In this document: in pieces, positions 9,524 to 20,518 of the stretch | Layout of the letters: each line of letters starts with the position of its first letter | How positions within the stretch are numbered: position 1 is the first letter of the stretch | Assembly: GCF_000001735.4 (NCBI RefSeq) | Contig: NC_003075.7 | Location: 11,471,001 to 11,535,000, forward strand | DNA: 64,000 nucleotides | Origin: Arabidopsis thaliana | Lineage: Eukaryota; Streptophyta; Magnoliopsida; Brassicales; Brassicaceae | Reading direction: 5' to 3' | Position numbers and translations under genes: made by a program | Notes under the pieces: model-generated | The model's input: the letters and a program-made list of their open reading frames with translations, nothing else | What the model was told of the DNA's origin: nothing | The model's database searches: none

Positions 9524-11574
9524 ATGGGTTGGTCGTTGAGAATGTGGATTGTGAGTATACTCGTGCTTACACAGCTCGTTAATGGAGCTCTCTGTTGGGG
9601 AGACGCTGGTCATTACGCTGTCTGCAAAATAGCTCAGGTTAAAATTTCCTTAACTTACTTTCTAAAGCGTAGCTCTAAATTTATCTTAGTAAATGATCTA
9701 TGTGAGTATAGATCTGAGAGATTTCGTACTTGAGTGAGTGTTGTAAGATACTTGAATATCAATTTAATACTCTATTGTTAAGACTGAGAGGAAAAAAGGG
9801 AGGCTTTTTGTTTTGTTTTGTTTTACTGTTTCATTGAATCTACTAAAAACTCTTCTTTGGACCTTTGTGTGATATCTTGATTAATACCATTTTTCAATCT
9901 TTAGAGTTATTTTGAGGAAGATACTGTAGTTGCTGTGAAGAAACTTCTGCCTGAATCTGCAAATGGTGAGCTAGCAGCTGTTTGCTCATGGCCTGATGAA
10001 ATCAAAAAGCTCCCGCAATGGCGATGGACTAGTGCTTTGCATTTTGCTGATACGCCTGATTACAAATGCAACTATGAGTACTCTCGTGGGTCTTTTATTG
10101 ATCTTTTCTTTCAAATTTCACTCATGTTTCTGTTTGACGTTGGTATAAAAGTATATGTGCTTTGTTGTCTTTCTGTGAAGGGGACTGTCCTAAAGACTGG
10201 TGTGTGACAGGGGCAATCTTCAATTACACTAACCAACTAATGTCTACTTCTGAAAACTCACAGAGTATAGTCCACTGTGAGTTAGAGTTCTAGTGAATTC
10301 TGATACTTTTGTGTGTGAGTTATATGAAGCATCATAATAGTGTGACTTGGTGTTTTTTTTTGCTTTGCAGATAACTTAACAGAGGCTCTCATGTTCTTAT
10401 CACATTATATGGGAGATATCCATCAGGTTAATTGATCCCTTTTTGCAAGTTTAGACTAATCATATTAGACACCAAGTGATGTTCTGAATTATATGCATTT
10501 GAGACTACTCTGATTATTGCAGCTGAGATTAATGTATAGGAAACAACATAATATATATGCCTAATCCTTATTGTGGATTTGGATGTTTTCACAGCCTTTA
10601 CATGAAGGTTTTATTGGAGATCTAGGTGGTAACAAGATAAAAGTTCACTGGTACAATCAGGAAACTAATTTGCACCGTGTAAGCGTTTTGTTGTCGATTA
10701 TATTGATGCTAAAACGTTAAATTTCTTCTGATTGTCTTGAAAGATCTAAACTTTGGAAGTTACCAAGATAAAGAAAATGTTTTCTTCAATAGTTCTAGTA
10801 ATCCAACTTGTCAATCCCTTTGAATATGAAGGTGTGGGATGATATGATAATTGAGTCTGCTCTAGAAACATACTACAATTCAAGCCTTCCACGCATGATT
10901 CATGAACTTCAAGCCAAACTCAAGGTACAATCTTACTTTCTTTAATCAGCTTCAGCAAGTTATAGTCATATCCAAGATAAAACTCTACTCACATTTGTAA
11001 CTGCCATCTTCATATAGAACGGCTGGTCAAACGATGTACCTTCATGGGAGTCATGTCAACTTAACCAAACGGCCTGCCCAAATCCGTAAGCATACATAAA
11101 TTGCTCATATAAATTTTCCTTTCCATTGATTTTAATTGCAAGATTTCGCGGTTGAAGATCTGTAAAAGTTGCTGATCATTAACAGAGTAAAATGGTTTTA
11201 GTTATCATATCTTTTTTCTTATATATCACTATTGTTGATTCTGTATGTTCTTGTTGTGTTAAGGTATGCTTCTGAAAGCATTGATCTTGCCTGCAAGTAT
11301 GCTTACAGGAACGCCACCGCAGGGACTACTTTAGGAGGTATACTTACTCTCTGAGGTTTACAAGATCAATAGTCACTCTGAAACAAAATCTTCTTTAGCT
11401 TTCTAATATGCAACAATGCTTTAAAGTTCTTTTTCTCTCATATGTCTTTCTACAGATTACTATTTCGTCTCTCGGTTACCGGTGGTAGAGAAGAGACTTG
11501 CACAAGGCGGAATTCGCTTGGCAGGGACTCTTAACCGAATATTTTCTGCAAAACGGAAGCTTGCTAGAGCATGA
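9524..11574 (+). CDS. ENDO3: S1/P1-type bifunctional nuclease ENDO3
   Basis: Nine exons: 9524-9637, 9905-10085, 10181-10276, 10371-10426, 10595-10678, 10832-10924, 11018-11085, 11264-11337 and 11456-11574; 294 aa. Same enzyme class and exon phases as its neighbours. The signal peptide ends before Trp25 (GALCW), followed by GDAGH. Metal and active-site motifs are intact: SWPDEI, LHFADTP, and FLSHYMGDIHQPLHEGF with DLGGN. Exon 3 is 15 nt shorter than in ENDO4 and ENDO5, removing five residues from the CHDTHKxx loop so it reads SRDCPKDWCVTG. The first Cys of that loop pair (YEYC) is also replaced by Ser (YEYS). Both changes touch a putative disulfide loop. The reading frame is intact, so I call it functional. 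Recognised as AT4G21590. Confidence 0.94.
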
Positions 11575-12019
11575 AAAAAGATCCAGGAGAATCACTTGAA
11601 CATCCATGAACACTCTTATGTATTAATAATGTGTAATGGTAGTAGTTAAGGTTATGGTTTGGTATTGTTCCTGCGTTTTAACTATAATAAGTATGAAACG
11701 AAAACTGTACGTCTACAAGAAAACATAGCATTTGACTTGAAAAATCAAACTTAACTAAACCAAAACCAAGATGTTTGAATTTGAATCGAAAAATGAACTA
11801 AAACTAGCATAAAATCTTACTTGTTTTATCATTCATAAACCTGAAAAAAATAGAACCTAAGTGAAACTATAGTTTGAGTGCAAAAACAAAAATCTGATCA
11901 TTCAAATCGAAAAACCGTAAGCCAAAAAATTCGCATCAAGAAAAACACATTTCAATGAAATTACAAAGTTTGATCACGATTCATGATGATAGATATCTTG
12001 GAGTCTGACATCCAAAAGA
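11575..12019. other. Intergenic downstream of ENDO3
   Basis: A- and T-rich stretches without coding signal. It covers the ENDO3 3' end and the region beyond the MIR169G hairpin, whose transcript runs leftward into it. Confidence 0.4.
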
Positions 12020-12130
12020 AGAGAAGGAAACAGAGCCAAGGTCAACTTGCCGGACACCAGAATCAGTTAATTAGATTCATTGGTAAAAAAACCCGGCAAG
12101 TCATCCTTGGCTCAACCTCATTCTCTATTC
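12020..12130 (-). ncRNA. MIR169G: MIR169 precursor hairpin, matching MIR169G
   Basis: The minus strand reads a 21-nt miR169-family sequence at 12114-12094, beginning TGAGCCAAGGATGAC and ending TTGCCG. A complementary arm lies at 12054-12034, beginning TCCGGCAAGTTGACC and ending TTGGCT. The two arms pair almost fully, with a loop of about 39 nt between them, and pairing continues outside into pyrimidine- and purine-rich flanks. The 5' arm matches the d-g subgroup sequence, and chromosome 4 position identifies MIR169G (AT4G21595). miR169 guides cleavage of mRNAs for NF-YA subunits of the CCAAT-binding factor and is tied to drought, salt and nitrogen responses. It is transcribed opposite to the flanking nuclease genes. 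A TATA box upstream on the same strand supports an independent promoter. Confidence 0.95.
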
Positions 12131-12245
12131 TTCCATGCAAGACCCTCTGATACAACTAGAGACTCTCATCATCGTAATCATCATTATCATGTTTTCTCTA
12201 CCTTTCTTTTCTTGTCTTGTGATCTTGTCATACTCGTGATGAAGG

Positions 12246-12253
12246 TATTTATA
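12246..12253 (-). promoter_or_regulatory. TATA box of MIR169G
   Basis: The minus strand reads CCTATAAATACC, a canonical plant TATA box. A start about 30 bp downstream (near 12220) would place the miRNA about 100 nt into the transcript, normal for a MIR gene. Confidence 0.6.
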
Positions 12254-12522
12254 GGCATATTGAAATGGGAAATGTGTGGATTAATTTAATTGAAAATTCA
12301 TATAATGTTATTATATGCAATAAATCCATGCATGGTTTTAAACTAGTAGTGCATGCAAGCTACAAAATAAAATGGAATTTTGACCACAACCGTATATTGA
12401 AGAATATAATTACTTTAAAAGATTGGCTGACCTTATATTATCAAATTCGAATAAGAATTTTATGTGAATAATATTCGTACTCTGAAGGCATCGACGCATC
12501 GTACTAGTGTGACATAAAAATC

Positions 12523-12528
12523 CACGTG
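12523..12528. promoter_or_regulatory. ABRE/G-box in the MIR169G promoter
   Basis: CCACGTGTC (12522-12530) contains the CACGTG core with an ABRE-type flank. It lies about 270 bp upstream of the MIR169G TATA box. It could mediate ABA/drought input; this is inference from the motif. Confidence 0.4.
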
Positions 12529-12559
12529 TCGTATGTTTCTTAGGATTGGAATCATAGTC

Positions 12560-13870
12560 TTGTGTGGGGTTGATCAACAAAAGGTGTTATCGATTGTCGT
12601 AGAAACAATTTAGAAAGATTCTTTATAAATAGTCTTTTTAAAAACATTGCCACAAATTTCAAATGTTGCGGATAAAATGGAATATATATTGAAAATTTCA
12701 GATTGTCCTTTGGGTTGAGAATATATCATTTGGAGACTCATCACATTGTGAAGGGGGAGTACTAGTAAATAAATTTTTTCCCAAAGCCAATTGTTGCACG
12801 AGCTAGTAAATAAATAGTAATACATGTGATCCAAAGCTATTACACACTCTTTATAGCTACTAGAGTTTCGATTTGTGTTATAGCTCCCGATCGATTAATT
12901 GGGATAAGCCGGTTTTATTCCATCAACATGAAGCTTCCATAAATTCACTATATCAAATAAATAATTAGGCCAAAATATAGGAAATTAAATAAGACCATTT
13001 AAATAGATCTAAGACGGGAGATATTAGGATTGATTATCTTCAAATTATGTTTTCAATTTCATTAGTTAGGATTTAATTACATATAGGAATAGAAAAATTA
13101 CCATCAAATGGGGAAGATGAGCAATGTTCATATAGGATTATAAACAAGTAAAAAAAAAAAAAAAATTTATTTTTGGGTAAGAAATATATGAGAATTTTGT
13201 GCGCGTTCCAAAAACTCTTGTAAATTTTGGCAAGCTTATGAATATTACATAAAGTTTGGTATATAACTGGAAACATATTTATATTACTAAAACTCGTTTA
13301 ATATTAATTGCTAAAGAAAGAAAACAGGTAACAAAAGCGTTAAAGTTAACTTTGATTCTATTTATTGATAGATCCCATCATTAGATTATGAAATATCGTA
13401 TCCGATTAGATAAATTCATTACCAACCTTTTTTTCTTTCCTTTTGGTAAACTCTTTCATTTTAAACATATTGAATGTTAAGTGGGATTGCTAACATAAAA
13501 TAGTAAAAGTTTTTTTACTATAGGACAACGATCCAATTCCAAGCTAAAGATTGATATATAACTAGAAATGGTATTTAAGAGCTTATGACTAACACTAGAG
13601 ACCCCATCTAAGCCCATAAAATGAGGTTATCTAAGCAAGTTATGTCTCACGTAATGATCATTATTGGGCTTTATGGGTAATCTATCCCGTTACTCCAAAT
13701 CTAGTTCAGCTGCCACGTCACTCTAACTAACTCGTTGGAGGGGAAAGAGTGATATTGAAGCAAACAAGAACAACGACGATTATGGGTTTTGGGGTTTTAT
13801 CCATTTCTTTGTCTAATTTTATCAGATTTTGTCTAGATTTTTGGATCCAAATTATTAGCGGAAATCGAAA
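12560..13870. other. Intergenic between the MIR169G promoter and the LOL2-like fragment
   Basis: Mostly AT-rich with no convincing ORF. Near 13606 and 13668, AGCCCATAAA and TGGGCTTTATGGG form site-II-like promoter words. They lie just upstream of the LOL2-like fragment, so they may be a relic promoter. Confidence 0.35.
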
Positions 13871-13879
13871 TTGGGTTTT

Positions 13880-13998
13880 ACGGTTAAATCTCGTTCTTGA
13901 AAGCTTCCCTTCCATGGGGCTTTTTATCTGGACTTAAAAGCTTGTGCTAGTCTCACTTGATACTAATGTAAAGGAAGGAGCTTTGGAATGCTTAATTG
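13880..13998 (+). pseudogene. LOL2-like fragment (exon end plus intron), decayed
   Basis: The sequence from GTTAAATCTCGTTCTTGAA through TTCCATGG to TTAAAAGCTT, TCACTTGA and CTTTGGAATGCT closely matches LOL2 between about 18508 and 18632. That part of LOL2 spans the end of its second coding exon, the donor and the start of intron 2. Because intron sequence is included, the copy arose by DNA duplication, not through mRNA. No zinc-finger cysteines remain in frame. Its place before ENDO5 mirrors LOL2's place after ENDO5. Confidence 0.6.
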
Positions 13999-14318
13999 GC
14001 AAGTGACTAGTGGCACAACTGTCAGTTTATATATTTTGATTAAACAAATCAAACGTGGGTCTGTGGATGGGCAATAAACAACAACATAAATTGAAGAATA
14101 TCATCACCCCAAATGGTCAATGGATAGATTAGAGAAATAGAAAAATCAAAAGAAGCTTTGGCAAAGAGCTAAAGATCAAAGCTTTTCTTTGAGGTAATTC
14201 GTTTGACTCTTTTTTTTTTTTTTTTTTTGCTTGAATCGTGTTGTTCTCTTTGTTCTGCTAGAGATTTGATCTGTAAATTATGTGATTTATTAAGAAATTG
14301 AAAGCTCTGTGTTTCAGA

Positions 14319-16235
14319 ATGAGATTGTGGATTGTGAGTGTACTCGTGCTTACACACCTTGTCCATGGAGCTCTCTGTTGGGGGAAGGATGGTCACTACA
14401 CTGTTTGCAAATTAGCTGAGGTGACTTTTCTTGATTAGTTTCTGAGATGTTACACTCTAAGATGAACTCTGTGAAAGTGTTGTAAGATACTTGAAGATTG
14501 ATTTAGCTTTAGAGAACTGTGAAAACAAAAATGCATCTAGGAGCTTTCTTTATTAGTTAGGATGGAGATAAATGTGGTTTAATCGGCGTTTCATCGAATT
14601 TCTTTGAGATTGGATCATGCTTTAGACTGAAAAGGTATTAGCTTTGTTGATAAGATGATTTCAATTTCCAAATCCTCAGGGATTCTTTGAGGATGATACT
14701 ATTGCTGCAGTGAAGAAACTTCTGCCTGAATCAGTTGATGGTGGTGGACTAGCAGATTTTTGCTCATGGCCTGATGAAATTAAAAAACTCTCGCAATGGC
14801 AATGGACTAGCACTTTGCACTATGTTAACACACCTGAATACAGGTGCAACTACGAGTATTGCCGTGGGTTATCTTTTCCTCCAGCTTCATACATGTTTCT
14901 GTTCTGTTTCTGCTTCCATTGGCTATGTATTTTCTAAGTTCAACTCTATGTCCTTTTGTGTTTTGTGAAGGGGACTGCCATGACACTCATAAGCATAAGG
15001 ACTGGTGTGTGACAGGAGCGATCTTCAATTACACAAACCAGTTAATGTCTGCTTCTGAAAACTCACAGAATATAGTCCACTGTGAGTTAGATTTTAAGTG
15101 AATCTGATACTTCTTTTAATGTTTCAGTTTACTGATTTCTGTGTGAGTACATCGATCATAATAGTGTGACTTAGAAGTCTTTTTCTTTCTGTTCTTGGCA
15201 GACAACTTGACAGAGGCTCTCTTGTTCTTGTCACATTATATGGGAGATGTTCATCAGGTTAGTCCTTTTTGCAAATTCAGTCGAATCATAATATTACAAA
15301 CAAATGCTGTCAGAGTTATATGCATTTGAGGCTACTACTCTATCTACTCTGGACTCTGGAGGTTTGATTAGTGTATAGTAGCAACACAAGAGTATGGCTA
15401 ATCTTTATGTGGATTATGATTTTCGCAGCCCTTGCATACTGGTTTTCTTGGAGATCTAGGTGGTAACACAATAATAGTCAACTGGTACCATAACAAATCA
15501 AATTTGCACCATGTAAGTGCTTTGTTTTTTAGTCATATTGATGCTAAAAAGTATCTTTCCTGACACGGAAGTGGAACGATCTTAACTTGAAGGTCTGGGA
15601 CAACATGATAATTGACTCTGCTCTAGAAACATACTACAATTCAAGCCTTCCACACATGATTCAAGCTCTTCAAGCCAAACTCAAGGTACAATCTTGCCTT
15701 CTCTAATCAGCTTCAGCAAGTTATAGCCGTATCCAAGATAAACACAACTTACATTGAGTGTTTGTTGTTACGTCTGTCTTAATATAGAACGGCTGGTCGA
15801 ATGATGTTCCGTCGTGGAAGTCATGTCACTTTCACCAAAAGGCCTGTCCAAATCTGTAAGCAAGCATCTATATATCTGTTAAGTTGCTTAATAGCAGAGA
15901 AAACTTAGTTTTCGTTACCATATCATTGTTGATTCTCTTTGTTCTTTGATGTGTTAAAGGTATGCTTCTGAAAGCATTGATCTCGCCTGCAAGTATGCTT
16001 ACAGGAACGCTACTCCGGGGACTACTTTAGGAGGTATACTTACTCTATGAAACCAGATCGTGGCTTTTTGTTTTCTTTAATCATGGACATGACTTGATCT
16101 TCTGCTTTCTCTGCAGATGAGTATTTCCTTTCTCGGTTACCCGTTGTAGAGAAGAGACTTGCACAAGGTGGGATTCGCTTGGCAGCTACTCTTAATCGTA
16201 TCTTTTCTGCAAAACCGAAGCTCGCAGGATTATGA
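14319..16235 (+). CDS. ENDO5: S1/P1-type bifunctional nuclease ENDO5
   Basis: Nine exons: 14319-14420, 14680-14863, 14971-15081, 15202-15257, 15429-15512, 15593-15685, 15788-15855, 15960-16033 and 16117-16235; 296 aa. Signal peptide ending before Trp21 (GALCW), then GKDGH, SWPDEI, and FLSHYMGDVHQPLHTGF with DLGGN; the zinc-binding set is present. Oddity: the segment that reads LHYVDTP or LHFADTP in the tandem copies reads LHYVNTP here, changing an Asp that in P1 nuclease helps hold the base. Exon 2 has one extra codon (GGGL). An acceptor-like CAG lies one base before the ATG, with a candidate donor (GAG/GTAATT) near 14193, so a 5'UTR intron is likely. Recognised as AT4G21600. Confidence 0.94.
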
Positions 16236-16702
16236 ATCTAAGAAAAAGATCCTTGAGAACCCACGTAACAACTCCTTTTAAGTGTTTTTTATAACACTGT
16301 GAATGGTTGAGTCATGACTAATGAGTGAACCTCCAAAATCTTCATGCAAAAATTTGTTATTTTGGGACATGGTTCAAACTTCCAATAACAAACCACACTA
16401 ACGGATAACACTTTGCATTTTTTTTGTTTGTTTTCAGTTTTGTTAATTAGTATCCTTCTTCTTATCTTATGAAAAAGGTAAGTTAACATAAAGGAGTAAA
16501 ATAGAAAAAGAAGTTAGATTTCCTCATTAGATTAGGAATGATAATTCGCTATATAAAGATTTCAAGTGAGACATAAAAAGCCTAAGCGCAAAACACACAA
16601 AAAAGAGTTTCTTACGTGAAAAGCTACTTAAACCCTAAAAGAGAGAGAGAAAAAAAAAGCAAAGCCGACACAGCTAGCGCTCTCGGGTGCACTTCCACAG
16701 CA
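16236..16702. other. Intergenic between ENDO5 and the F-box pseudogene
   Basis: ENDO5 3' end and AT-rich sequence. An AAACCCTAA telo-box-like word near 16630 lies before the relic F-box start. No other gene is seen. Confidence 0.4.
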
Positions 16703-17823
16703 ATGAACGGAGAAGAGCCACCTTTTAAAAGAAGACGGATGAATTTTCTTATGCTTCCTGATGATTTGGTTTTAAACTGTTTAATTTGGCCCGCATCTCA
16801 AGATAGTACTATCCAACTCTCTCTTTAGTATCCAAGAGATTCCGCTCTATCCTTACTTCAACGGAGCTTTACCAGACCCAAACTCTCTTAGGCCGCACCG
16901 AGAGTTGTTTGTACGTGTGCTTAACGCAGATTACATATGACGCTTCTAACCCACAATTAATTTGGTTCACTCTTTGCCGCAAACCAAATAGCTCAAAAAA
17001 GATTTTAATCCCAATTTCATATCCTAAATCTGCATCATGGTCGGATAGTGTAGTGGCTGTTGGTCCTAATATCTACGCTATTGGGGGATTCAGTAATAAT
17101 AGAACTAAACCTTCGTCTAGCGTCATGGTCATGGATTGTCGTACTCACACATGGTGTGAGGCCCCTAGCATGCAGGTTTCCCGTGTGTTCCAATCTACTT
17201 GCGTCCTTGATGGGAAAATATATGTAACAGGAGGCCGCGGAACTCTCGATTCAACGAAATGGATGGAGGTTTTTGATACGAAAACCCAAACTTGGGAGTT
17301 TTTGCAATTCCCGAGTGAGGAGAAGATATGCACAGGCTATAAGTGTGAGAGCATAGTGTATGAAGGAACTGTCTATGTAAGGTCGTATTTTCATAATGTG
17401 ACTTACAAGCTGCATAAAGGTAGATGGATAGCGGCAGACTTAGCGATGAATAATGGATGGCGTTGCTCATCATTTTTTTGTGTGATAAAGAACGTGTTCT
17501 ACTGTTGCAATAGAAGTGGTAACGGTATGATCGATTGGTATGACTCGGAAAAAGGATCATGGACAACTATGAAGGGGTTGGAAAGATTGCCTAAAGTTTA
17601 TGGTAATGTTAAATTGGCATATTATGGTGGAAAAATGGTGGTGGTGTACGTGGAGTGCTAAGGAGTGGGGTAACGTGAGAAAAATTTGGTGTGCGGAAAT
17701 TACGATTGAAAAACGCAAGGATGGAGAGATTTGGGGGATACTAGAATGGTTTGACGATGTATATAAAGCCAAGGATGAGCTAGAATATTTAGCTGTAGTG
17801 CATGCTGTTGTTACTACCATCTG
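16703..17823 (+). pseudogene. F-box/kelch-repeat protein pseudogene
   Basis: Starts [27 protein letters not shown], the usual opening of Arabidopsis F-box/kelch proteins (substrate receptors of SCF ubiquitin ligases). The F-box breaks at about 16783-16787, where about five extra bases shift the frame. Resuming the original frame soon meets TAG at 16804-16806, in place of a residue before [14 protein letters not shown]. From there a long frame runs to 17661 with kelch signatures ([46 protein letters not shown]). A second shift near 17650 ends it early; the natural C-terminus continues in another frame (IWCAEITIEKR) to about 17823. Single exon, as usual for the family. With two shifts and a stop it should not make a working protein. 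Confidence 0.85.
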
Positions 17824-18068
17824 ATTGATAAGAGAGTCATGTGAACATTGTTCATTGATTCACCGATGCAATAACGAATTTATCTACTATCATTTGTTTT
17901 GATTTTCTTTCTAAATCTTTTTTGTTTGTTCTTGTATTGAATTTTACCTTACATTTATTAAGAAAGTCAACTATTTGTCAACGTTACTGGAAAGTTAAAA
18001 AGGTAAAAGTAATAATAATCTGAGAGTTAACTTTGGACATCTTCGCCGGAGCCGAGACGGAAGGCGTG

Positions 18069-19300
18069 ATGGAAGAGATACAACAACAAACGCAGAAGGA
18101 AGAACAAAAGCACCGTGAAGAAGAAGAGGAGGAAGAGGAAGGTCCGCCTCCGGGATGGGAATCTGCAGTTCTTCCTCCTCCAATCGTCACCATCACCGCC
18201 GCCGTAAACCCCAATCCCACCACCGTAGAAATTCCCGGTATTCTTGTAGTCTTGTCTATTTTAGGGTTTATCGATTTGCTTCCATTTCTTGCTACAGTCT
18301 GATCAAATTAGAGATTTTTAGTGGAGTTTGTAGACTTTTAGAGATAACCCATTTTCGATTCCGAGAATTGATTAGTGTTTTTTTTCTGCAAATCTTCTTT
18401 GTTTTTGGGGTTGTTGCAGAAAAGGCCCAAATGGTATGTGGATCTTGCAGGCGTTTGCTTTCTTATCTAAGAGGATCCAAACATGTTAAGTGCTCCTCTT
18501 GTCAGACTGTTAATCTCGTTCTTGAAGGTTCGTTCTTCCATGGCTTTTTTATCTCTTATTCATTACTTGAAAAGCTTTTGTTGATAATCTCAGTCACTTG
18601 AAACTCTTAATGGAACAATCTTGGAATGCTCTCTCAGTCTAGTTTTACTTAGCATGTGTGAATGATATATCTATGTTCTTTTGAGAATCTCAAAATGTAA
18701 GCTTCCTGAGACCAAATGAGTTTAGTTCTTAACTGACACAAGAATGATCTTTGGTTAGGATTCTTCTCTTAAGCTTTTGTGAGCCTTTTGGTCTCTACTC
18801 CATCATAATGTCTCCTTTGTAGACCATTTATGTGGTCTTTATCCTTTACTCTTACTACTCTTGGGGAAATTGTGTGATCTTAAGACCAAGATTGTTCTTC
18901 TTAGCTTGTGAATCACTTGGCCTCATTATTGATGAAATAGCCTTCTTCTCTTATCGGTTCTGGACTTGTCGTTCTTTGTTTGCAGCTAACCAGGTTGGTC
19001 AGGTGAATTGCAACAATTGCAAACTGCTACTGATGTATCCTTATGGAGCTCCAGCTGTTAGATGTTCCTCCTGCAATTCTGTCACAGATATCAGTGTATG
19101 TATTCACAGATGGTTTTGTGCTCCATGTCCAAATCATACTTGGAAGAGTTGATACATTTTGAGATCCGAGTAAGTAATCATCTGATGAATCATTTATAAT
19201 AAACTGTGTTATATTTCAGGAAAACAACAAACGACCTCCATGGTCTGAGCAGCAAGGACCACTCAAAAGTTTAAGCAGTCTCAGGAGAGCAGAGAATTAA
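18069..19300 (+). CDS. LOL2: LSD1-type zinc-finger protein LOL2
   Basis: Four exons: 18069-18237, 18420-18527, 18986-19095 and 19220-19300; 155 aa. After an acidic, Glu-rich N-terminus (residues about 10-25) come two LSD1-type zinc fingers, CxxC...Cxx[12 protein letters not shown]...CSSC (encoded mainly by exon 2) and [11 protein letters not shown]...CSSC (exon 3). LSD1 and its relatives regulate programmed cell death and superoxide signalling, with LSD1 a negative regulator; LOL2 is the small two-finger homologue, AT4G21610. The C-terminus is short and polar. Part of exon 2 and intron 2 also occurs as a decayed copy at 13880-13998, on the other side of ENDO5. The gene is intact. An AATAAA lies about 75 bp past the stop. 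Confidence 0.94.
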
Positions 19301-20450
19301 ACTTGAACCGATTTTTGTCAATTTTGAACCGGTTTGACGACTAAAAACCTTGTAATAATGTCGAAGGATAGATGAAATAAAATCACCATTAATAATCTCA
19401 TTGAATTCCCATTCTTTCAGATATTACTTGCTCATCATCCTTTACTGTTTTAAGCTTTAGTGGTTAAAAAGAATGTGTATATATCCATACAAAAGTTGAT
19501 ATATGTACTGGACCAATATAAACAAACACAGCTCACAGTCTCACACAATACATAAAAACAAAATTCATATTTCACAGGTGAGAAAAACTAACTAGTAGTC
19601 TACTTGGCCGAATTTGTCAATGAATTTCAATAATTAGGTCGTATAAATAGCAAACAAAACATGGACTCTTACCCAACCAAATATGCATAAATAATTTACA
19701 TTACAGTTTCATATAAAATACAAACTAATGGTGGGTCCTCGAGAGAGCTAACAAGAGCTGTGTGTGGGTGAAGAACCAACTTGTCAACGAAACCAATTTA
19801 ATGGAAATCAACCCTAAATTTAATGAAACCTTGGACGAAACTTACATTTTGTTAACCAGTTTATCCTTTTAAATCAAACCTGCATAGATTTTGATTTAAG
19901 ACTTGAAAGTCTTAAATGATATGGTTGGATTGAAATAATGAGTGGGCCTTATAGAACAGATTAAATTATGAACACCACAAGTTTCTTTTTTTGTGCGAGT
20001 AATAAAACAGTTGCTTAGAAATTTGTTGTGTTTATAAATAGACACTATTATTAACACACAAATTTTTGAATTTTTGGCAGATGGTTACAGAGAATACCAA
20101 TTGTGGATTTCATCCAAACTTTAGGTAATTAATCCTTTATTTTTTTTATCATGAACACATCTGTCAAAAGTCCTCCACTATCAAATCTTAATTTAAACTA
20201 TCTGTCGCTCTTTGAATAACACATGCTTAAATTAAATGTCGCCAACGCCAAGTGCTGCTAAATAAAAATATTTGAACAGTCTCTCAACTAGTTACGCAAG
20301 TAATAGAGACTATAGAGAAAGACACAAGAGTCTTCTTTGCAAAGTAGAGTAGTAGTACGGGCATTAAAGTGATTGTATTACACACTAAAGTCCACGAATC
20401 ATTGTCTTAACTGTATTTTCATACCTTCCAATTTAATGCTCTTCTCTATC
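19301..20450. other. Intergenic between LOL2 and the glycine-rich protein gene
   Basis: AT-rich with no convincing coding signal. The LOL2 polyadenylation-like AATAAA is at about 19376. The remainder is likely promoter of the glycine-rich protein gene. Confidence 0.4.
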
Positions 20451-20459
20451 TTTATATAT
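20451..20459 (+). promoter_or_regulatory. TATA box of the glycine-rich protein gene
   Basis: TTTATATAT lies about 65 bp upstream of the ATG at 20519, a normal TATA spacing for a short 5'UTR. Confidence 0.5.
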
Positions 20460-20518
20460 CATCCAGCTTTTTATTTAATCTCCTCAACCAAACCCACTAA
20501 ATATCTACATTACCAAAA

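Noticed and set aside
18832..19152. 106-codon frame overlapping LOL2 exon 3
   Set aside because: It is intron 2 and intron 3 read-through; the spliced model restores both zinc fingers in phase.
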